From Lutraria lutraria (Eukaryota > Mollusca > Bivalvia > Venerida > Mactridae): 64,000 nucleotides of DNA. The notes below the pieces were generated by a model. The model was given only the letters and a program-made list of their open reading frames with translations. It ran no database searches and was not told the origin of the DNA. The position numbers were made by a program, and so were the translations under genes. Below, piece by piece: positions 1 to 12,100 of the stretch (position 1 is its first letter; each line of letters begins with the position of its first letter). Where the stretch lies: positions 39,153,137 to 39,217,136 of the forward strand of contig OZ026833.1 of assembly GCA_964023205.1 (NCBI GenBank). Reading direction: 5' to 3'.

Positions 1-16
1 GCGCGCGCGTACCCGT

Positions 17-1890
17 TAATTTCCAACGGTTAATTTCAAGAATCAGGATCGGTATATTCGAATTAACGTTTCTTTTAAAGTAAAAAGAAGATACATTGTA
101 CCTAAACATACTAAAATATTAAATTCTAATGATGGTATAGTACGTTAAACAACTTAATTTGAAATCAACGAAATAATTACGGAAAAATATCATTCGAACC
201 TATCGCAATGAAAATAGCTTTTGAGAGATAACGAACGACAACTCTGCTAGGAGATTGACTACAGAAATTATCATCCACTTTTCAGTGATCTATACATAAA
301 TACATGAAGATATTATTGTTTGTAACCACGGTAAGTTCTCTTTAATAATCATATTTATTGATTGGGTGATATAATCTGTTTGTTGAATGATTTCTGAATG
401 GTCAGATTAAATTTAGATGACCAGTGCAGTGGGTGGGGTAAACCGTAAAATAATATTATTTATTAACAGTTACATTGAGCAGTCTGTGAAATTAAGGTTT
501 GAAATGTGGTTGTCTCAAACAAAAATTTTAGCTGCTTTTGTTTTGATTTATTAATGAAACCAAAATTTTGGTTGTCCGAATAAAATATTGGTTGTCCTGG
601 ACAGGTTAAGATAAGTTTTCTTCATAAAGTATATTGGAGGGCAACCTGTCACAAATTACTAATTCAAAGACCGGTTTCAGTATCTTATAGATGTTTACTT
701 CATTGTCATGCTGAAATTTAAATATTGTATATCTTGTTTCAGTTTTTAACCTGGCGTAGAAGTTGGCACCAGAGGTCAACAACAAGGAAATTATGAAGAA
801 GCAGAAGAAAACTTTCTTTCACCAAATTGTGACCAATGAAGAGCTTCGAATTTTTCAGAGAAACCGAGCCTGTTTCTGGGTTGATACATCCGATTTAGAA
901 CAAACTCTGCCCAGTCCAGTGGTTAACTACAACATGAACATATCAATAAAGTTGCTCTTACGGCAATAACTATATCCCAAATTTTGCCGTAGACTGATAG
1001 AGAGAGCTTTCGTCCATTAAGGAAAATACAAACTGATCACTGGGTAAATCTGTGTTATGACACCAAAGGAAAATGATGCTATGATATTATCAAGGATTGA
1101 AGGAGTTTGACCGTTTCATGTATCTGCAAAACAATGCCATTTTGAAAGCAGCTTGAAGTGCCAGTAATTAGTAGGACTAGTAAGAATATTCAATGAGTGT
1201 TATATATCATAATTAATATTATATAGACAATATCATGATATCTAAGCATATATGAATTATAATGTGCTGCAGATGACTTGATGCTGCGTTTTTTCAATGT
1301 GATTGTGAGGATACTTTGAATATAACATGTTATTTGCTGCTAAAGAGTACGATGAGCATTGATAAATAAATTCTATTTAACCTACTTTGACTTTATTTTA
1401 TTTGATATACATCATAGGATGCATTTATTCATGGGTGTAAAAAGAGGCATTTTTTCATGCATAAAGCGCCATCTTGCATGCAAAAAAAAACTTATTTTAA
1501 CCTAAATCTCACTTAAGAATGACGCTTCTGAAGCAAATCTCAACTTTATTGACAGTCTGAAGATATGGCATACATGTATAAATATCATTATATGTATAAC
1601 ATGCATATATGAAAAAACGAATACAACATGTACTTTATGTTCCTGATGTATGTACAGAACACAGGTCTACTTTATCCATTAAATATAGAGCAACAAACAG
1701 TTGAATGTGCTGTTTACTGTCTACAATTAGTGAATTACACATGAAAAAAATGTCATTGTGATTGAAATTTGGCAGCACTTAAGCAAAAGGGATTGGATCT
1801 TGTTTTTGCAGCAATAAAAACGATACAGAGTAAATTCATAACCATTTATATATACATGTACTTTCATTATGTTCTACACTAGTTTGCACT
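17..1890. other. Left part of the transposon, no recognised gene
   Basis: I recognise no conserved protein here. A 68-codon open frame at 763-969 opens only from a TTG and has a stop just upstream. A short ATG frame at 304 (MKILLFVTT) ends at a good donor, GTAAGT, at 331, and an acceptor lies at 741-742. Joining them in phase gives only about 26 residues, so this is at best a leader exon. An AATAAA-type signal lies near 1,363. Upstream exons of the SWIM/YqaJ gene are expected in this interval but were not identified. Confidence 0.3.
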
Positions 1891-2275
1891 GAAATTGGCA
1901 ACGTTGTCAAAACGTTGATATAACGTTACTCTAACAACGTTGCGACTAAAACATTAGTACAACGTTGTGATAACGTTGCTTACTAACGTTTTCACAACAT
2001 TACAGCACGGTTGTTACACAACGTTGCAGCCCAACGTTTACACAACGTTGTACCAACGTTGTAAATATTTCCAGTTTCAGATAACAATGCTGTATGCATT
2101 TTTACAGTGTCTGTTCAATACATAAATGCATTGCTTTTATGATACTTTCTCCTACACATTCCAAAACACCGTGTTAAATAGTTGTCAACGTTGCAACAAC
2201 GTTGTGACAACGTTGTAAAAAAATACAACCAATACACAACTAAAACACAACGTTGTCATAACGTTGTGTGTTTGC
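1891..2275. repeat. AACGTT-rich palindromic repeat cluster
   Basis: At least sixteen copies of the palindrome AACGTT, mostly as ACAACGTTGT, occur in two runs (about 1,893-2,058 and 2,187-2,266) separated by ordinary AT-rich sequence. The cluster stops right before the coding exon ending at 2,326, so it probably inserted into or next to that exon. The terminal GTTTGCTGGG may be its boundary. It looks like a non-autonomous repeat built of degenerate short units. Confidence 0.7.
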
Positions 2276-2860
2276 TGGGATGTTGGATCATGTCACATCA
2301 ACGGCAAGACTTTGATAACTGCAAAAGTAAGTATCTAATGTAAATTGTAAACATGTGCACTGTTAAAAATTGAGAGTGCTGTACATCATGACAAATCCAA
2401 GTGCTGTTTATGGTGTTTTACTTCATTCACTGGAAAGCGATATTTATTTTAATGGTGCAATTCTATTTACTTTATTGATCCGTATCTACTTAATTAACTG
2501 TGCATGGTTATAAATAAATGAGTCATCAGACTCAGAGTACTAGTCATTACAGTATGTGGGTTGTCTGACTTGAACAGTTTGCAGATTGTGTACTGAGTTA
2601 CATATTACAATGAATACAAGTATGCTGTATTGTACAGTAAATATTTTTTATTTTGCCGGTAAGTCTGCATGCTTCTGTGATTAGTCGCTTTTGGTTGACA
2701 GTATAGGGCTGGCTACATATATCACAGGATAATAACTTTTAGTTAATAATATTTAGAAATAATATTTGTGTCATCATGAACATGCTAGCTAGTGGACTGA
2801 ATTTATTTGTAAATATAGGAAATGACAATTACGGTGTAATAGGAGGAGAAAAATAATGTA

Positions 2861-2930
2861 CCCAATGCGGGGCTCGAACCCGCGACCTGCTTGCAAGTCA
2901 AATGCTCTACCTACTGAGCTAATGGGCTGG
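2861..2930 (-). repeat. tRNA-like sequence (SINE head or tRNA pseudogene)
   Basis: On the minus strand it folds as a tRNA: the D stem (GCTC/GAGC) and T arm (GCGGG TTCGAGC CCCGC) are perfect and the acceptor stem is nearly complete. The anticodon loop is CTTGCAA (would be TGC, Ala). The anticodon stem is poor (two T-G pairs and an A-G mismatch), so a working tRNA is unlikely. It lies in the intron of the YqaJ gene. Confidence 0.55.
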
Positions 2931-3035
2931 TGAAAATCACAGCCAATTTATAATGTAATATACCACACCGCTACAACGGTAAGGTTAAACCTTAGGCTAC
3001 TGGTACGTATACAGTGTCAAACAAATTTTGTTTAA

Positions 3036-3172
3036 GGCACTAGCCCAAACTATACTGTTTGTGGACTATTGAAAATAAAAAAATTACCACTAGCCCGATT
3101 ACACAATTCTTAGAAAGTTCACTAGCCCATTAAGAAATTCACTAGTCCCGGGCTGTGGACTAGTGGATCAGC
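3036..3172. repeat. ACTAGCCC-type short repeat
   Basis: Four near-copies of ACTAGCCC occur in about 120 bases, ending in a partly palindromic ACTAGTCCCGGGCTGTGGACTAG block. This is a dispersed-repeat remnant in the YqaJ-gene intron, with no coding content. Confidence 0.45.
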
Positions 3173-4958
3173 GTGAAGATTGAATACTGTATAGTATTGT
3201 GTTATTTTGTTTAAAATGATGTGAAAATAATTTCTCTATTTTTTTATTAATTTCATTTTTAGGTTCTGCACTCGCAACGTTTGAATGAATCACCACTGAG
3301 ACCCTGGATCATATCCGAGAAAGACGGTCAAGTCCTTGCTGCCCATTGTAATTGTATGGCAGGATTGGGTGAAAGCTGTACTCACATTGCTGCCCTTCTT
3401 TTCTGTATTGAAGGAACAGTCAAAATACGTGATTCTAAAACTGTTACTGAAACTAAAGCTTACTGGAAACTGCCAGCTACATTCAAACATGTATCATAAA
3501 AAAACTGAAAAACATTGACTTCAGCTCAGCTGCTACATTGAAAAGGAAATTTGATGAAACTGTTAGTGACTCACCTCTACCTGATTCTGCCCCAACACCA
3601 GCTAAACGAGTGAATGTGATCATGGCCCCCAACAGCGAACGTTTCAAGACATTCATTAAATCAATTAGCAAAGCCCCTTCTAAACCAGCTGTACTATCCT
3701 TAATACCAGTATATTGTGAACAGTATGTACCGAAAGTGTTGAAGTGTGATTTGCCAAAAGTGCTTACTGAACTCTATGACGATGCCTTAGTTTCAATGGA
3801 AAATAAAGAACTTCAAAGTATTTGTGATAAATCTATGCAATCTCTGATAGTAAGTGCTGAGCAGTCGGCTCATGTGGAAGCGATAACACGAGACCAGTCA
3901 ACAAGCAGAACTTGGTACAGATTTAGGTCTGGAAGAGTAACTTCTTCAGTTATGAGAGCCGTCTGCCACACTAACATTAGCAACCCATCTCGGTCTCTTA
4001 TCATGAAAATATGTTACCCAGAATCTACAAAATTCAGTACCAATGCTACAAGATGGGGCTGCAACCACGAGAAGATGGCATGTGACTTGTTTTTTGAGAG
4101 AATTAGTGCTAGCCATGATAATGTGCATATAAGAAACTCTGGGTTCATTATAAGCACTGCACAGCCTCATGTTGGGGCTTCTCCAGATGCTATTATGACC
4201 TGTGACTGTTGTGGCTCTAGTCCAGTTGAAATCAAGTGCCCTTTCTGTGCAAAGGATGTAAAGCTGAGTGAGGTTAGCAATAAGAAATTTTTCTTGAAGG
4301 AAGATACAGATGGAACTTTGAAATTAGATCGAAAACATGAACATTATTATCAGGTTCAAACTCAGCTTGGTGTATTAGGAATGGAGCGTGCCTTCTTTGT
4401 TGTGTGGACTGAAAAGGACCTTCACATTGAAGAAATACTTTTCGACGATAAATTCTGGACAGACATATGTTTGAAATCTAAGCACATCTTCCGAACTGCA
4501 ATAATGCCAGAGTTAGTAGGAAAAATGTATTCCCGTCCTCATACAGACATATCATGTACTAGCTCTTATGACACTGAATTGTGGTGCTATTGTCGGGACA
4601 TTGAACATGGTGAGATGATACTCTGTGAGAATAATTTGTGCAAGTACCAGTGGTTCCACTATAGATGTGTTGGTGTGAAAACTGAGCCAAAAGGAAAGTG
4701 GTACTGTCTAGATTGTCATAAATCTCAGTAGTGAGAATCTGCTCATTGGATTTGGAAACAAAATCACCTCTGTTACTGATACAGTCTACTTTTTCTAGTG
4801 AATGTATATTCTGAAAGGAAAAATATACATAACAACACAGACTTTATTGTTATCCAAATTTAATTGTTATTCATGCATGTATAAGAAATTTAAATAGGTA
4901 ATATATTAAGGGAATTTAAATTTTAATCACAGTATTTACCATTAAATGTGCATTGTAT

Positions 4959-4964
4959 AATAAA
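4959..4964 (+). terminator. PolyA signal, YqaJ gene
   Basis: AATAAA about 230 bases after the stop codon at 4,731. Confidence 0.45.
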
Positions 4965-5146
4965 TGAATAATCATAATCTCATGTGAAATGGTATCACAT
5001 AAACTTCACATAAGATTAAAATTTGTAATGTACTTATATGGAACAGTTCGACTGTAAATATTCAGGATCTCATCATGAAAGTCATATACTCACTTTGATT
5101 TTTTTGATAAAGAAAACATTTTTATTGGTATCATCACTGAGTGAAC

Positions 5147-5304
5147 TTAGTCAAACCTGTGTAAGCAGCCACAACCTAATAAAGGCCATTCTTAATATAC
5201 TAGTATTTAGAACAAAACATCTTGCAAGCAAAAGCTTCTTTCAATAAATTGTCACATTTTGTATATCCCAAGATATGTGGCCTTTGTTCTCAGGTTTGAC
5301 TGTA
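5147..5304. mobile_element. MITE, TCAAACCTG family, copy 1
   Basis: Inverted ends TAGTCAAACCTGTG and CAGGTTTGACTGTA. It lies between the 3' ends of the two transposon genes, so it is nested. Further copies are at 41,522-41,686 and 49,149-49,330. They share internal GGCCTTT / ACCTTTATT motifs. Confidence 0.7.
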
Positions 5305-5482
5305 CACGAATATTGTTAAATGGAATTGAATTAATGAATTGAGAAAAATGGTGGAATGATATAAGTATTTGTTTTGTTTTTATTTGTTATATTCATGAAA
5401 TAGTATTTAAACCATAAGCTTGCCTATAATGGCTGTGTACATTAATTTATAATTACAAAGTATCGGAACTGTCTTCTGTGTT

Positions 5483-5488
5483 TTTATT
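5483..5488 (-). terminator. PolyA signal, transposase gene
   Basis: AATAAA on the minus strand about 25 bases beyond the transposase stop codon. Confidence 0.5.
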
Positions 5489-5513
5489 TTTTTATTTTCT
5501 TCTTAAGTAAAAA

Positions 5514-7264
5514 TTACTCAAATGGCACAACTGAATCACACAAATTAGTTAGAGCACAGCACACAAGTACAACTTTGTCTACTGTCAAATTGTTGTCATG
5601 TCCAGTGGACTGTAAAAAGTCATGTGGTAGTCTAGAAGAAAGAACAGAGTACTTCTGTCTGACAACACCTATTACCCTTTCCACATGAATACGACTGTTG
5701 GCAATTTTACGAGTGCGCTCAACATCAATGGCACCAAGCTGTGCTTTACCCCTTGTGAAAGCTGGCACATAAACCTGGGCACATACTGTACCAACACTTT
5801 CTTGTATGTCGAAGCCTCTGTCTGCTAACACAACATCACCGGGTAACAGTTTATCTAGAATTCCAGAATTTTCAGTAATAGTTTTATCACTGGCTCGTCC
5901 ACCGAAACCATCTGAAATGAAGGAGATCACGCCCTGTGGCGTAATTCCAATGAGATACTTTGCTGTATGATTGTGCTTATAGTTGGACCATGTCTCCCCG
6001 CGAGCCCTTAAATTAGAGGGGCGTTCTATAAAGACTTCGAAACAGTCAATTATCACTGCTACTTTAGTTCCAAAGTGTGACCTAAAACTCATGGGCATAG
6101 TTCTTCTGAGCTCTTCTCTTTCAGGCCAAAAAATAAGAGGCTTAAGGCAGACAGATAGAATTTCAGTGATAGCCAGAAAAGTCCTTGATACTGTAGAGTC
6201 TGAAACTCCGAATCTCACAGCAAGGTCTTGGTTTGATGCATTTAGTCTGAGTTTCATTAAAACTAGTACTAGCTGTTGAAATTTACTCAAAACACTCTTG
6301 TGGTTAATGTTGATGTCTTGTTCCACATAGTCATATAATGACTTTAAAATTGAGAAATTTGAAAGCCCAGTGTAATACTTTACTTTTCCATCATCACCCA
6401 AGAAAAAGTTCATGTCTAACTTATAATTTTCCACCTTTTCCCGGAGATAAGCATTTTCTTGTTGAATCCTTAGCAACTCTTCTTCCATGGCAGAAAGTAA
6501 TTGCCGGTCCATATCAGTTTGCGTTGAAGTACCAGTTTCAGACTCATTAAACAGTTCATTATTTTCCACATCCGGAGTTGATGCACGAAGGTCAAGTAGG
6601 GCAGCTGCAGCGTCAGAGTGTTTCTTTTTGGCAGACCGGGTCTGTGACCTGTCATACCGTGACTTGGTTGGTGCTGGTGATACAAGGATGGTTGGAGTTG
6701 TGCGTCCCATGCATACTGTTGGTACCCAGTCAGGATCCAATGTGTCATACAGATCTGCTGGCTTGTCTTAAAAGAAAAAAAGAGCATTTGGTGAAATTCA
6801 ATTCATAATTTTATTTACTAAGCTTTTCCTAAGACAGTCAGGTGATTTGACAGAAAGGATCTAAAAAAGTCTGTATTATACTGTACATATAGGCCTACTG
6901 ATATTGGGTCAACATAAACAAGTTTGTGTATCCAGTAAAAAAATACATGTAGACTATCTCAGCACGGTAGTATATACAACTGCAACCATTGTGAATTAAA
7001 CATCTATATTTATTACAAAATATGTAAGATCTAATGATAAAACTTACTAATGAAGTGATCAGAACAAATTCTGATGTTGTCATAGCTCGAGGGTTTTAAG
7101 TCAGAACGTGCTATATTTGACAACCACTTGTTACGTCTGGCTTCTGACAGCTCCTTTGTACGTTCACCTTGATGTGCTATCACCTTAGGCAATCTGTAAT
7201 ACGACCTATCTTTCTCTCTATCATGTCTATTTGAGCATCCAAACACCGCACAAAAGGATGGCAT
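5514..7264 (-). CDS. THAP-DDE transposase of the transposon
   Basis: Two exons, 7,264-7,048 and 6,766-5,514, joined by a 281-bp GT-AG intron in phase 1 (1,470 nt, 489 aa). The start is the ATG opening [10 protein letters not shown], which begins a C2CH THAP DNA-binding finger ending in CSDHF; an upstream in-frame start is less likely. Next come a basic region and a coiled-coil stretch ([16 protein letters not shown]), then a helix-turn-helix of the transposase-4 type ([20 protein letters not shown]). The DDE catalytic domain shows [17 protein letters not shown] and IHVERVIG, giving the D, D and E residues. Both exons are open with no stops, so this gene may still be translatable. It should bind and cut the transposon ends. 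Kolobok elements also use THAP transposases, but the YqaJ partner points to ISL2EU. Confidence 0.9.
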
Positions 7265-7401
7265 AACGGTTATCGTATGTTTACAATTTTTATTTACGTG
7301 ACCTTTCAACTTTTCACCTTTCCTGAACTCGCTTTGTTATGTCTACCAATATGGCGGCCGCAGGTGCGTGTGACGTCATACGGGTACGCTCTATGGTAAT
7401 A

Positions 7402-7608
7402 CTGTGCAATCATTAATTTTCGTTGGGGATTTAATTTCGTGGATTTCGTGGGTCGGCTCATCCACGAAATCAAATCCCCACGAATTCAAATGCGGAGATA
7501 AGGCATTTCTTTTCAAAAATCAAAATCCACGAATTTATGTCCCCACGAAATAGCCATTTTAGTAAAAACCACGAAAATTGAACCCAACGAACATTAATGA
7601 TTTCACAG
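7402..7608. mobile_element. MITE with CTGTGAAATCATTAAT ends, TA target
   Basis: A 207-bp element with about 20-base imperfect inverted repeats (CTGTGCAATCATTAAT and ATTAATGATTTCACAG), flanked by TA on both sides. The interior repeats CCACGAAAT / ATTTCGTGG in both orientations. The paralogous intron at about 27,187-27,195 reads GTAATATG with a single TA, an empty site. A decayed second copy lies at 43,356-43,515. Confidence 0.85.
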
Positions 7609-7610
7609 TA

Positions 7611-9154
7611 CTTTATGCCTGAAAATGGGGATTTTTAAACTTCAAAAATGTACTTGTAGGCTATATATTTTGTGTACACGCTATCATAATCATTATCGAT
7701 TCCTTCAATGTCGTTGTCCGAAACAACACATACATTCATTTAAAATAATGCTAATAATGGGCATTTAGAGAAAGAATCTGATTTAATCTACAAAATGTGA
7801 ATTCAAATGAAATATAAAGATGAAATAGTACTTTTAAGACGTCCATTTCTTGATCAGTCTACACCTATTAAAAAGACAAAGACCTTTTTGAGCTGAATGA
7901 AACCTGTCTATTGTACATGGTTATATGTAGTGTTCGTGTTGTCCTCTAGTACCACATCGGTTTACGATTTTGGAAGGTCAACATTTAAGTTCAATTTATC
8001 ATTCATTTTGTCGAGTATCGGTGGCAACTTTAACGTTTAGTATTTTGGGCCTCCTTTAAAGATGAGAATTCGGTGAAATGGAGAATAGTATTGTAATAAC
8101 ATCTACAATATCATGGTCGTTAAATCTAATGACATTTCAGTTTACTTTAAGTAGGCATCAGAAGCTTACTAGTATCTACACTACCTAAATCCTAACATGA
8201 GCGTAGTTGATGTTTTATGTAATGTCATAAGCCATAATTATACACTTATCTCAGAATCCAGTATTGTTTGACTTGTTAACATGTTGCGAAAATCTAGCAC
8301 ATTTCAGTCAGTTATAATGTTTTAGCTTCTTTTTCATAATCTTCATAATCTTAAATGTGAGATATTATTTAGGTATGTCTAAATATTCTATGTTATATAT
8401 TATATGAGACGTACCATCATGTAAGAAATACAATGGTTTATGTCTTGCGATAATATTTTTTAGTAAAATTAATGAGATAAATTACGACTTCCTGACACTG
8501 GTAGAAATATTTGAATGATTGTTTCATTGTCGATGTAAATGTAGATTTTCATTTATATCATCATAAAAACGCATGTTGTTAATGGCGCGAGCCGTTTATT
8601 GGTCATTTAGTAATTAAGGCATTTTATGGATAAGTGTTCCCTCCCACCTGAAACTCTAGTCCAACTCGTAGTCTGACTTTCAGCAATCGTTCTTAAGTCC
8701 TTTCCACCATCGTCGTCGTTTTGTTTACTCTCTTGAACACCCGGTACAATATCATCCATGTTAATTTATCAAAGCGCTAACGACACTTTATAGGAACTGA
8801 CTCGATTAGCCTATTACTGGATTTCGCGGTTTTCTTTTATTATACTTTGCAATACTTGGATCTGGGCCGAGCGTTTACAGAAAATGTTTCCTGTTCCTTT
8901 GCTGTATTGTAACGATTTTCCTACTGCCAGTTTTCTTTTAATGTTGTTAACTTGCATTTCTACAGACTTACAATGAGTTAAAAATGTAAATATATTCAGA
9001 TTCTGAAAAATGTCAGTCTGGGACAAATTTGGATATCAAAATGATTTTGAATATCGGTTGTGCTTGTATTTGGTAGCTCTTGCTCGTCAATTATATTTCT
9101 GATTAAATGAATTCTACCGCCATATAATTAATTCCAAATATGTAAATTGCTCAC
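7611..9154. other. Intron 3 of the partial ACSF2 paralogue, right part
   Basis: Non-coding. From 7,611 it aligns by eye with 27,195-28,090 in intron 3 of the complete gene, for example TATATGTAGTGTTCGTG at 7,923-7,939 and 27,551-27,567. No additional gene is seen. Confidence 0.6.
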
Positions 9155-12100
9155 CAGAATTATTCCGGCCCTTGCAGTAGCATATTGAATGAGGACCCAT
9201 TCGAGGGAGTTTGGGCCCCATATTCCAACTCTGTCCCCTTTTTTGATACCAAGTTCAAGGAGACCAGCTGCTAAACAATCACTCTAAAATTAACGATGAA
9301 ATAAATTCAAAAGTCTATGAGTGTGACTCAAGGCTTTAAGCAAGCGGAACTGTCTGATAGACATGACCAAATAAAACAGCTAGTACAACATAGTTATAGG
9401 TGATACGATAGAATACATATATATATATGACTTACATCACTATTGTGTTTGTTTGTGTGGGGAAATGTGTATTGGTGTGAGTGAGGGTGCGGGTGAGTGC
9501 TGTGTTAGAACTCCGTCCCTTCAAACAAAATTGATTGTTTCAAGGATAAACGTCACATAGATTTAGGAACAGGACACCGAATATAAAGAAACAAATTACA
9601 CATATAGTATAAGTCTGTCAGGATGCAGATGAGGAAAAACTGTAGCTTGGTTCATAGGCACTCGATTCCATGAATTTTATACATTTATAGACGTTATTTT
9701 TCAATTAAACTCATCAAACAATGCAAATCTGTCAAAAGAAAAATCTTTTTTCCGCTATTGAGTGTATAAAAAACACCAAGGTAGCTCACTCGCCATCTCT
9801 TCGATGGTGCTACCACGGATTCGAGTGCCTATGGCTTGGCTCTTTAAAAAGGAGTAAATATTTGGAGTAAATAATATAAAATTGAAAATTAGAAGATATG
9901 CGTTGTAGAACGGTATAAAGTCGATCTTAACCAAGTTATTAGTTATGTTTTACATATACGTATCTGCCAATACACACGACTTTGTCTTCTTTAATCGAAA
10001 ACAACACTCGTATTCTGAAACCGTACTTCATTGTTAATTCATTATCAATCTTAAAATTATTTTTTAAGATTACATAACGCTATTATAACCTCTAGGAAAA
10101 GGAAACAAGAAATAATTACAGTTAAACATTATTATTATAATAATGAGCTCGGATATAGTCTATACATATAATTATATATGTATTATTTTATGGATAAACA
10201 TGTAGTGAAATGTGTACTAGCATATATTTAAGTAATTATTCTGGTTTCACAGACATTCACCGTAGTTGTGTTCTACTGTATATGTTCTATTAATCAGCAG
10301 TTGAAGTTAAGTAAAATACCTCTTCAAGTAACTGTGAGAAGCTTTTTCTGATTCCAGCAGAAACAAAAACAACAGCATCTCTGTCTGGGGTTAGTTCAGT
10401 TTGTGATTGCAACAAGTTCCCTATTGTTTTACCCTTCAAAGGGATTTCACCGGCCCCATGAGTATAGCTCCATTTTGTGGCATAGTGGCGGCAGCTGTAA
10501 AATTGAAGCAAATGACCTGAGACTTTGATAATATGTGCTCATATTTTATTACTAGTAGTTGACAAAATTGGTCAGGTCTTTGACTGCGCAAACCACCAGT
10601 GCCAATAGTCAACCTATGCATAAAACAACTCGTCATTGATACACGTATTACTAGGTAACACTCGGGAGGGATAAATGGTACAGTTTATTATATTTTATTG
10701 AAGAATAATGTATGGGATGATATCCTATGTTGTCAAATTGGCACTGACATTGCAGATCGAGTTAGAAAATTTGGTTCGTAACAGTACGTACTGCTTATTA
10801 TCAATAATAATAAGTTAAATCCTTTTTTGACATCTGCCTGCTCTATCGTCATACAGTTCATGATACGGACAACGGATAACTTCTCAATTAATGTGTGAAG
10901 GTTGTCGACAAATAAAACTGGATGAATCACCTCTAGTAACATTGTCGTCGTAAAAACCATATAGCCATCGGCTGCTCTCTTATCCGCGTCATCAATATCA
11001 ATGGTGAAGGGCGGACAAGGAAGTTAGAGTTTTGTGAATTAACACATTATTGTTATAATGACTGTATATCATTAGATTTTGTATCATGACAGTGTAGATT
11101 AAGAACGGGAGAAGAATTATCTCGGGCTTCAATCGTCGATTTGGATCAGAAAGGGGGTTAAGAAGGTCAGCTTTGTCCTTGTCAATAGTTACTTCCAGAT
11201 TGTTAAATAGTGTTGGTATTGTTTGTGATTGTGTCTGTTTTGTCAATTGATTAGCTGTTTTCAAACAAGTTTTTGCTGAGATGTTGGATGTACATTTTGT
11301 ATTTATTTTGTCAATTAGTTTCTTCTTATAATTGTTATGGCTTGATGCAGGTGTCTTGTGACTATATTTTGTGCTTCTTTTAATGCTGCCCATGCTTCTG
11401 GTGTATTCAATATTTGAGCTTTTTTGCGATTTCTAACTTTTTTATGAGTATTTGAATTGTGTTGTTCATCCATGAAATGTCATTTGGTCGCAGTCTTATT
11501 ATTTTGTTTGGAATGTGAGTAGATGCTGTTGATGTGATTGTGTATGTTATCAAGTCAGTTCGTCGAGGTCGTCAATGTTTAGAATACTGTCCCAATCTGT
11601 CGTCCGTAACTATGCTCTACATTCGTCGAAACTTCATATGTCGTAAAGCCAAAAACGAGTCAAGTCTGGAACAAAAGGGTCTGCAACGAAACTTGAAGTA
11701 ACATGATTTATTAAACAAAGATAAGTTCAATTAGTGAGATTTAGTGTTCAGTATTGTGTATTAATTGGTGATGTTGTGAGCTGGTCTGCATTGTATGATG
11801 ACATTTGGTGCATGATCTTATTTGGTGTTTGGATCAGAATATTCAGGTTACGATAACGTTATCAGAAGAAAGGCCGAAGGCTTGGCCAATGCTCTGTTCA
11901 AAAAAAGTCCATGTGTCGTTGTTTGCATCTGGAGGACGATAAAATACACCAAGTAAAATAGTACGCTTACAAACAGTTAACTCGATCCATAACGCTTCTA
12001 AACCGTTAATAGAAAGATCAGGTCGGATAATGGCATTGATACCTTCACGAACATAGATAGCTACGCCGCCACCATGTCGGTTGATACGATCACAACGGAA

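Larger units (their letters stand above)
2281..4731 (+). pseudogene. SWIM-YqaJ nuclease-PHD protein of the transposon, frameshifted
   Basis: An exon ending at 2,326 (reads HINGKTLITAK) is joined in phase 0 over a GT-AG intron (2,327-3,262) to the main exon, 3,263-4,731. The first part has a SWIM zinc finger (CNCMAGLGESCTH). The frame then stops at about 3,499 and coding resumes in another frame, consistent with loss of one base near the A-run at 3,498-3,504. The longer part has a YqaJ-type nuclease core with GASPDA, VEIKC and YYQVQTQLG motifs, and ends in a PHD finger (WCYC...HYRC...WYCLDC). YqaJ enzymes are lambda-exonuclease-like DNA nucleases. The exon(s) before 2,281 are not seen and may be broken by the AACGTT repeat. 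A polyA signal lies at 4,959-4,964. The product is probably not made full-length unless the frameshift is a sequencing error. Confidence 0.82.
7..7389. mobile_element. Two-gene DNA transposon, ISL2EU/IS4EU-like
   Basis: The element carries two convergent genes: a THAP+DDE transposase on the minus strand (5,514-7,264) and a SWIM/YqaJ/PHD protein on the plus strand (ending 4,731). From memory, a DDE_4-type transposase paired with a YqaJ-like nuclease is the signature of the ISL2EU (IS4EU) superfamily. The right end is placed at 7,389 because the paralogous ACSF2 intron near 27,180 resumes similarity right after it. The last ten bases, ACGGGTACGC (7,380-7,389), are the reverse complement of GCGTACCCGT at 7-16, a candidate terminal inverted repeat only 10 bp long. 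The gene content is clear; the left end is tentative because it lies almost at the window edge. The copy looks inactive through a frameshift in the YqaJ gene and nested insertions. Confidence 0.75.

Noticed and set aside
763..969. 68-codon open frame near the left edge
   Set aside because: It starts only at TTG, has a stop just upstream, and shows no recognised motif; no splice model joins it to a neighbour.
2861..2930. Functional tRNA-Ala gene
   Set aside because: The anticodon stem has a mismatch and wobble pairs, and similar tRNA-like heads elsewhere in the window are clearly SINE-derived.
3538..4731. YqaJ domain as evidence for an integrated virus or phage
   Set aside because: The domain sits with SWIM and PHD fingers, an intron and a DDE transposase in a eukaryotic transposon; no viral structural or replication genes are present.
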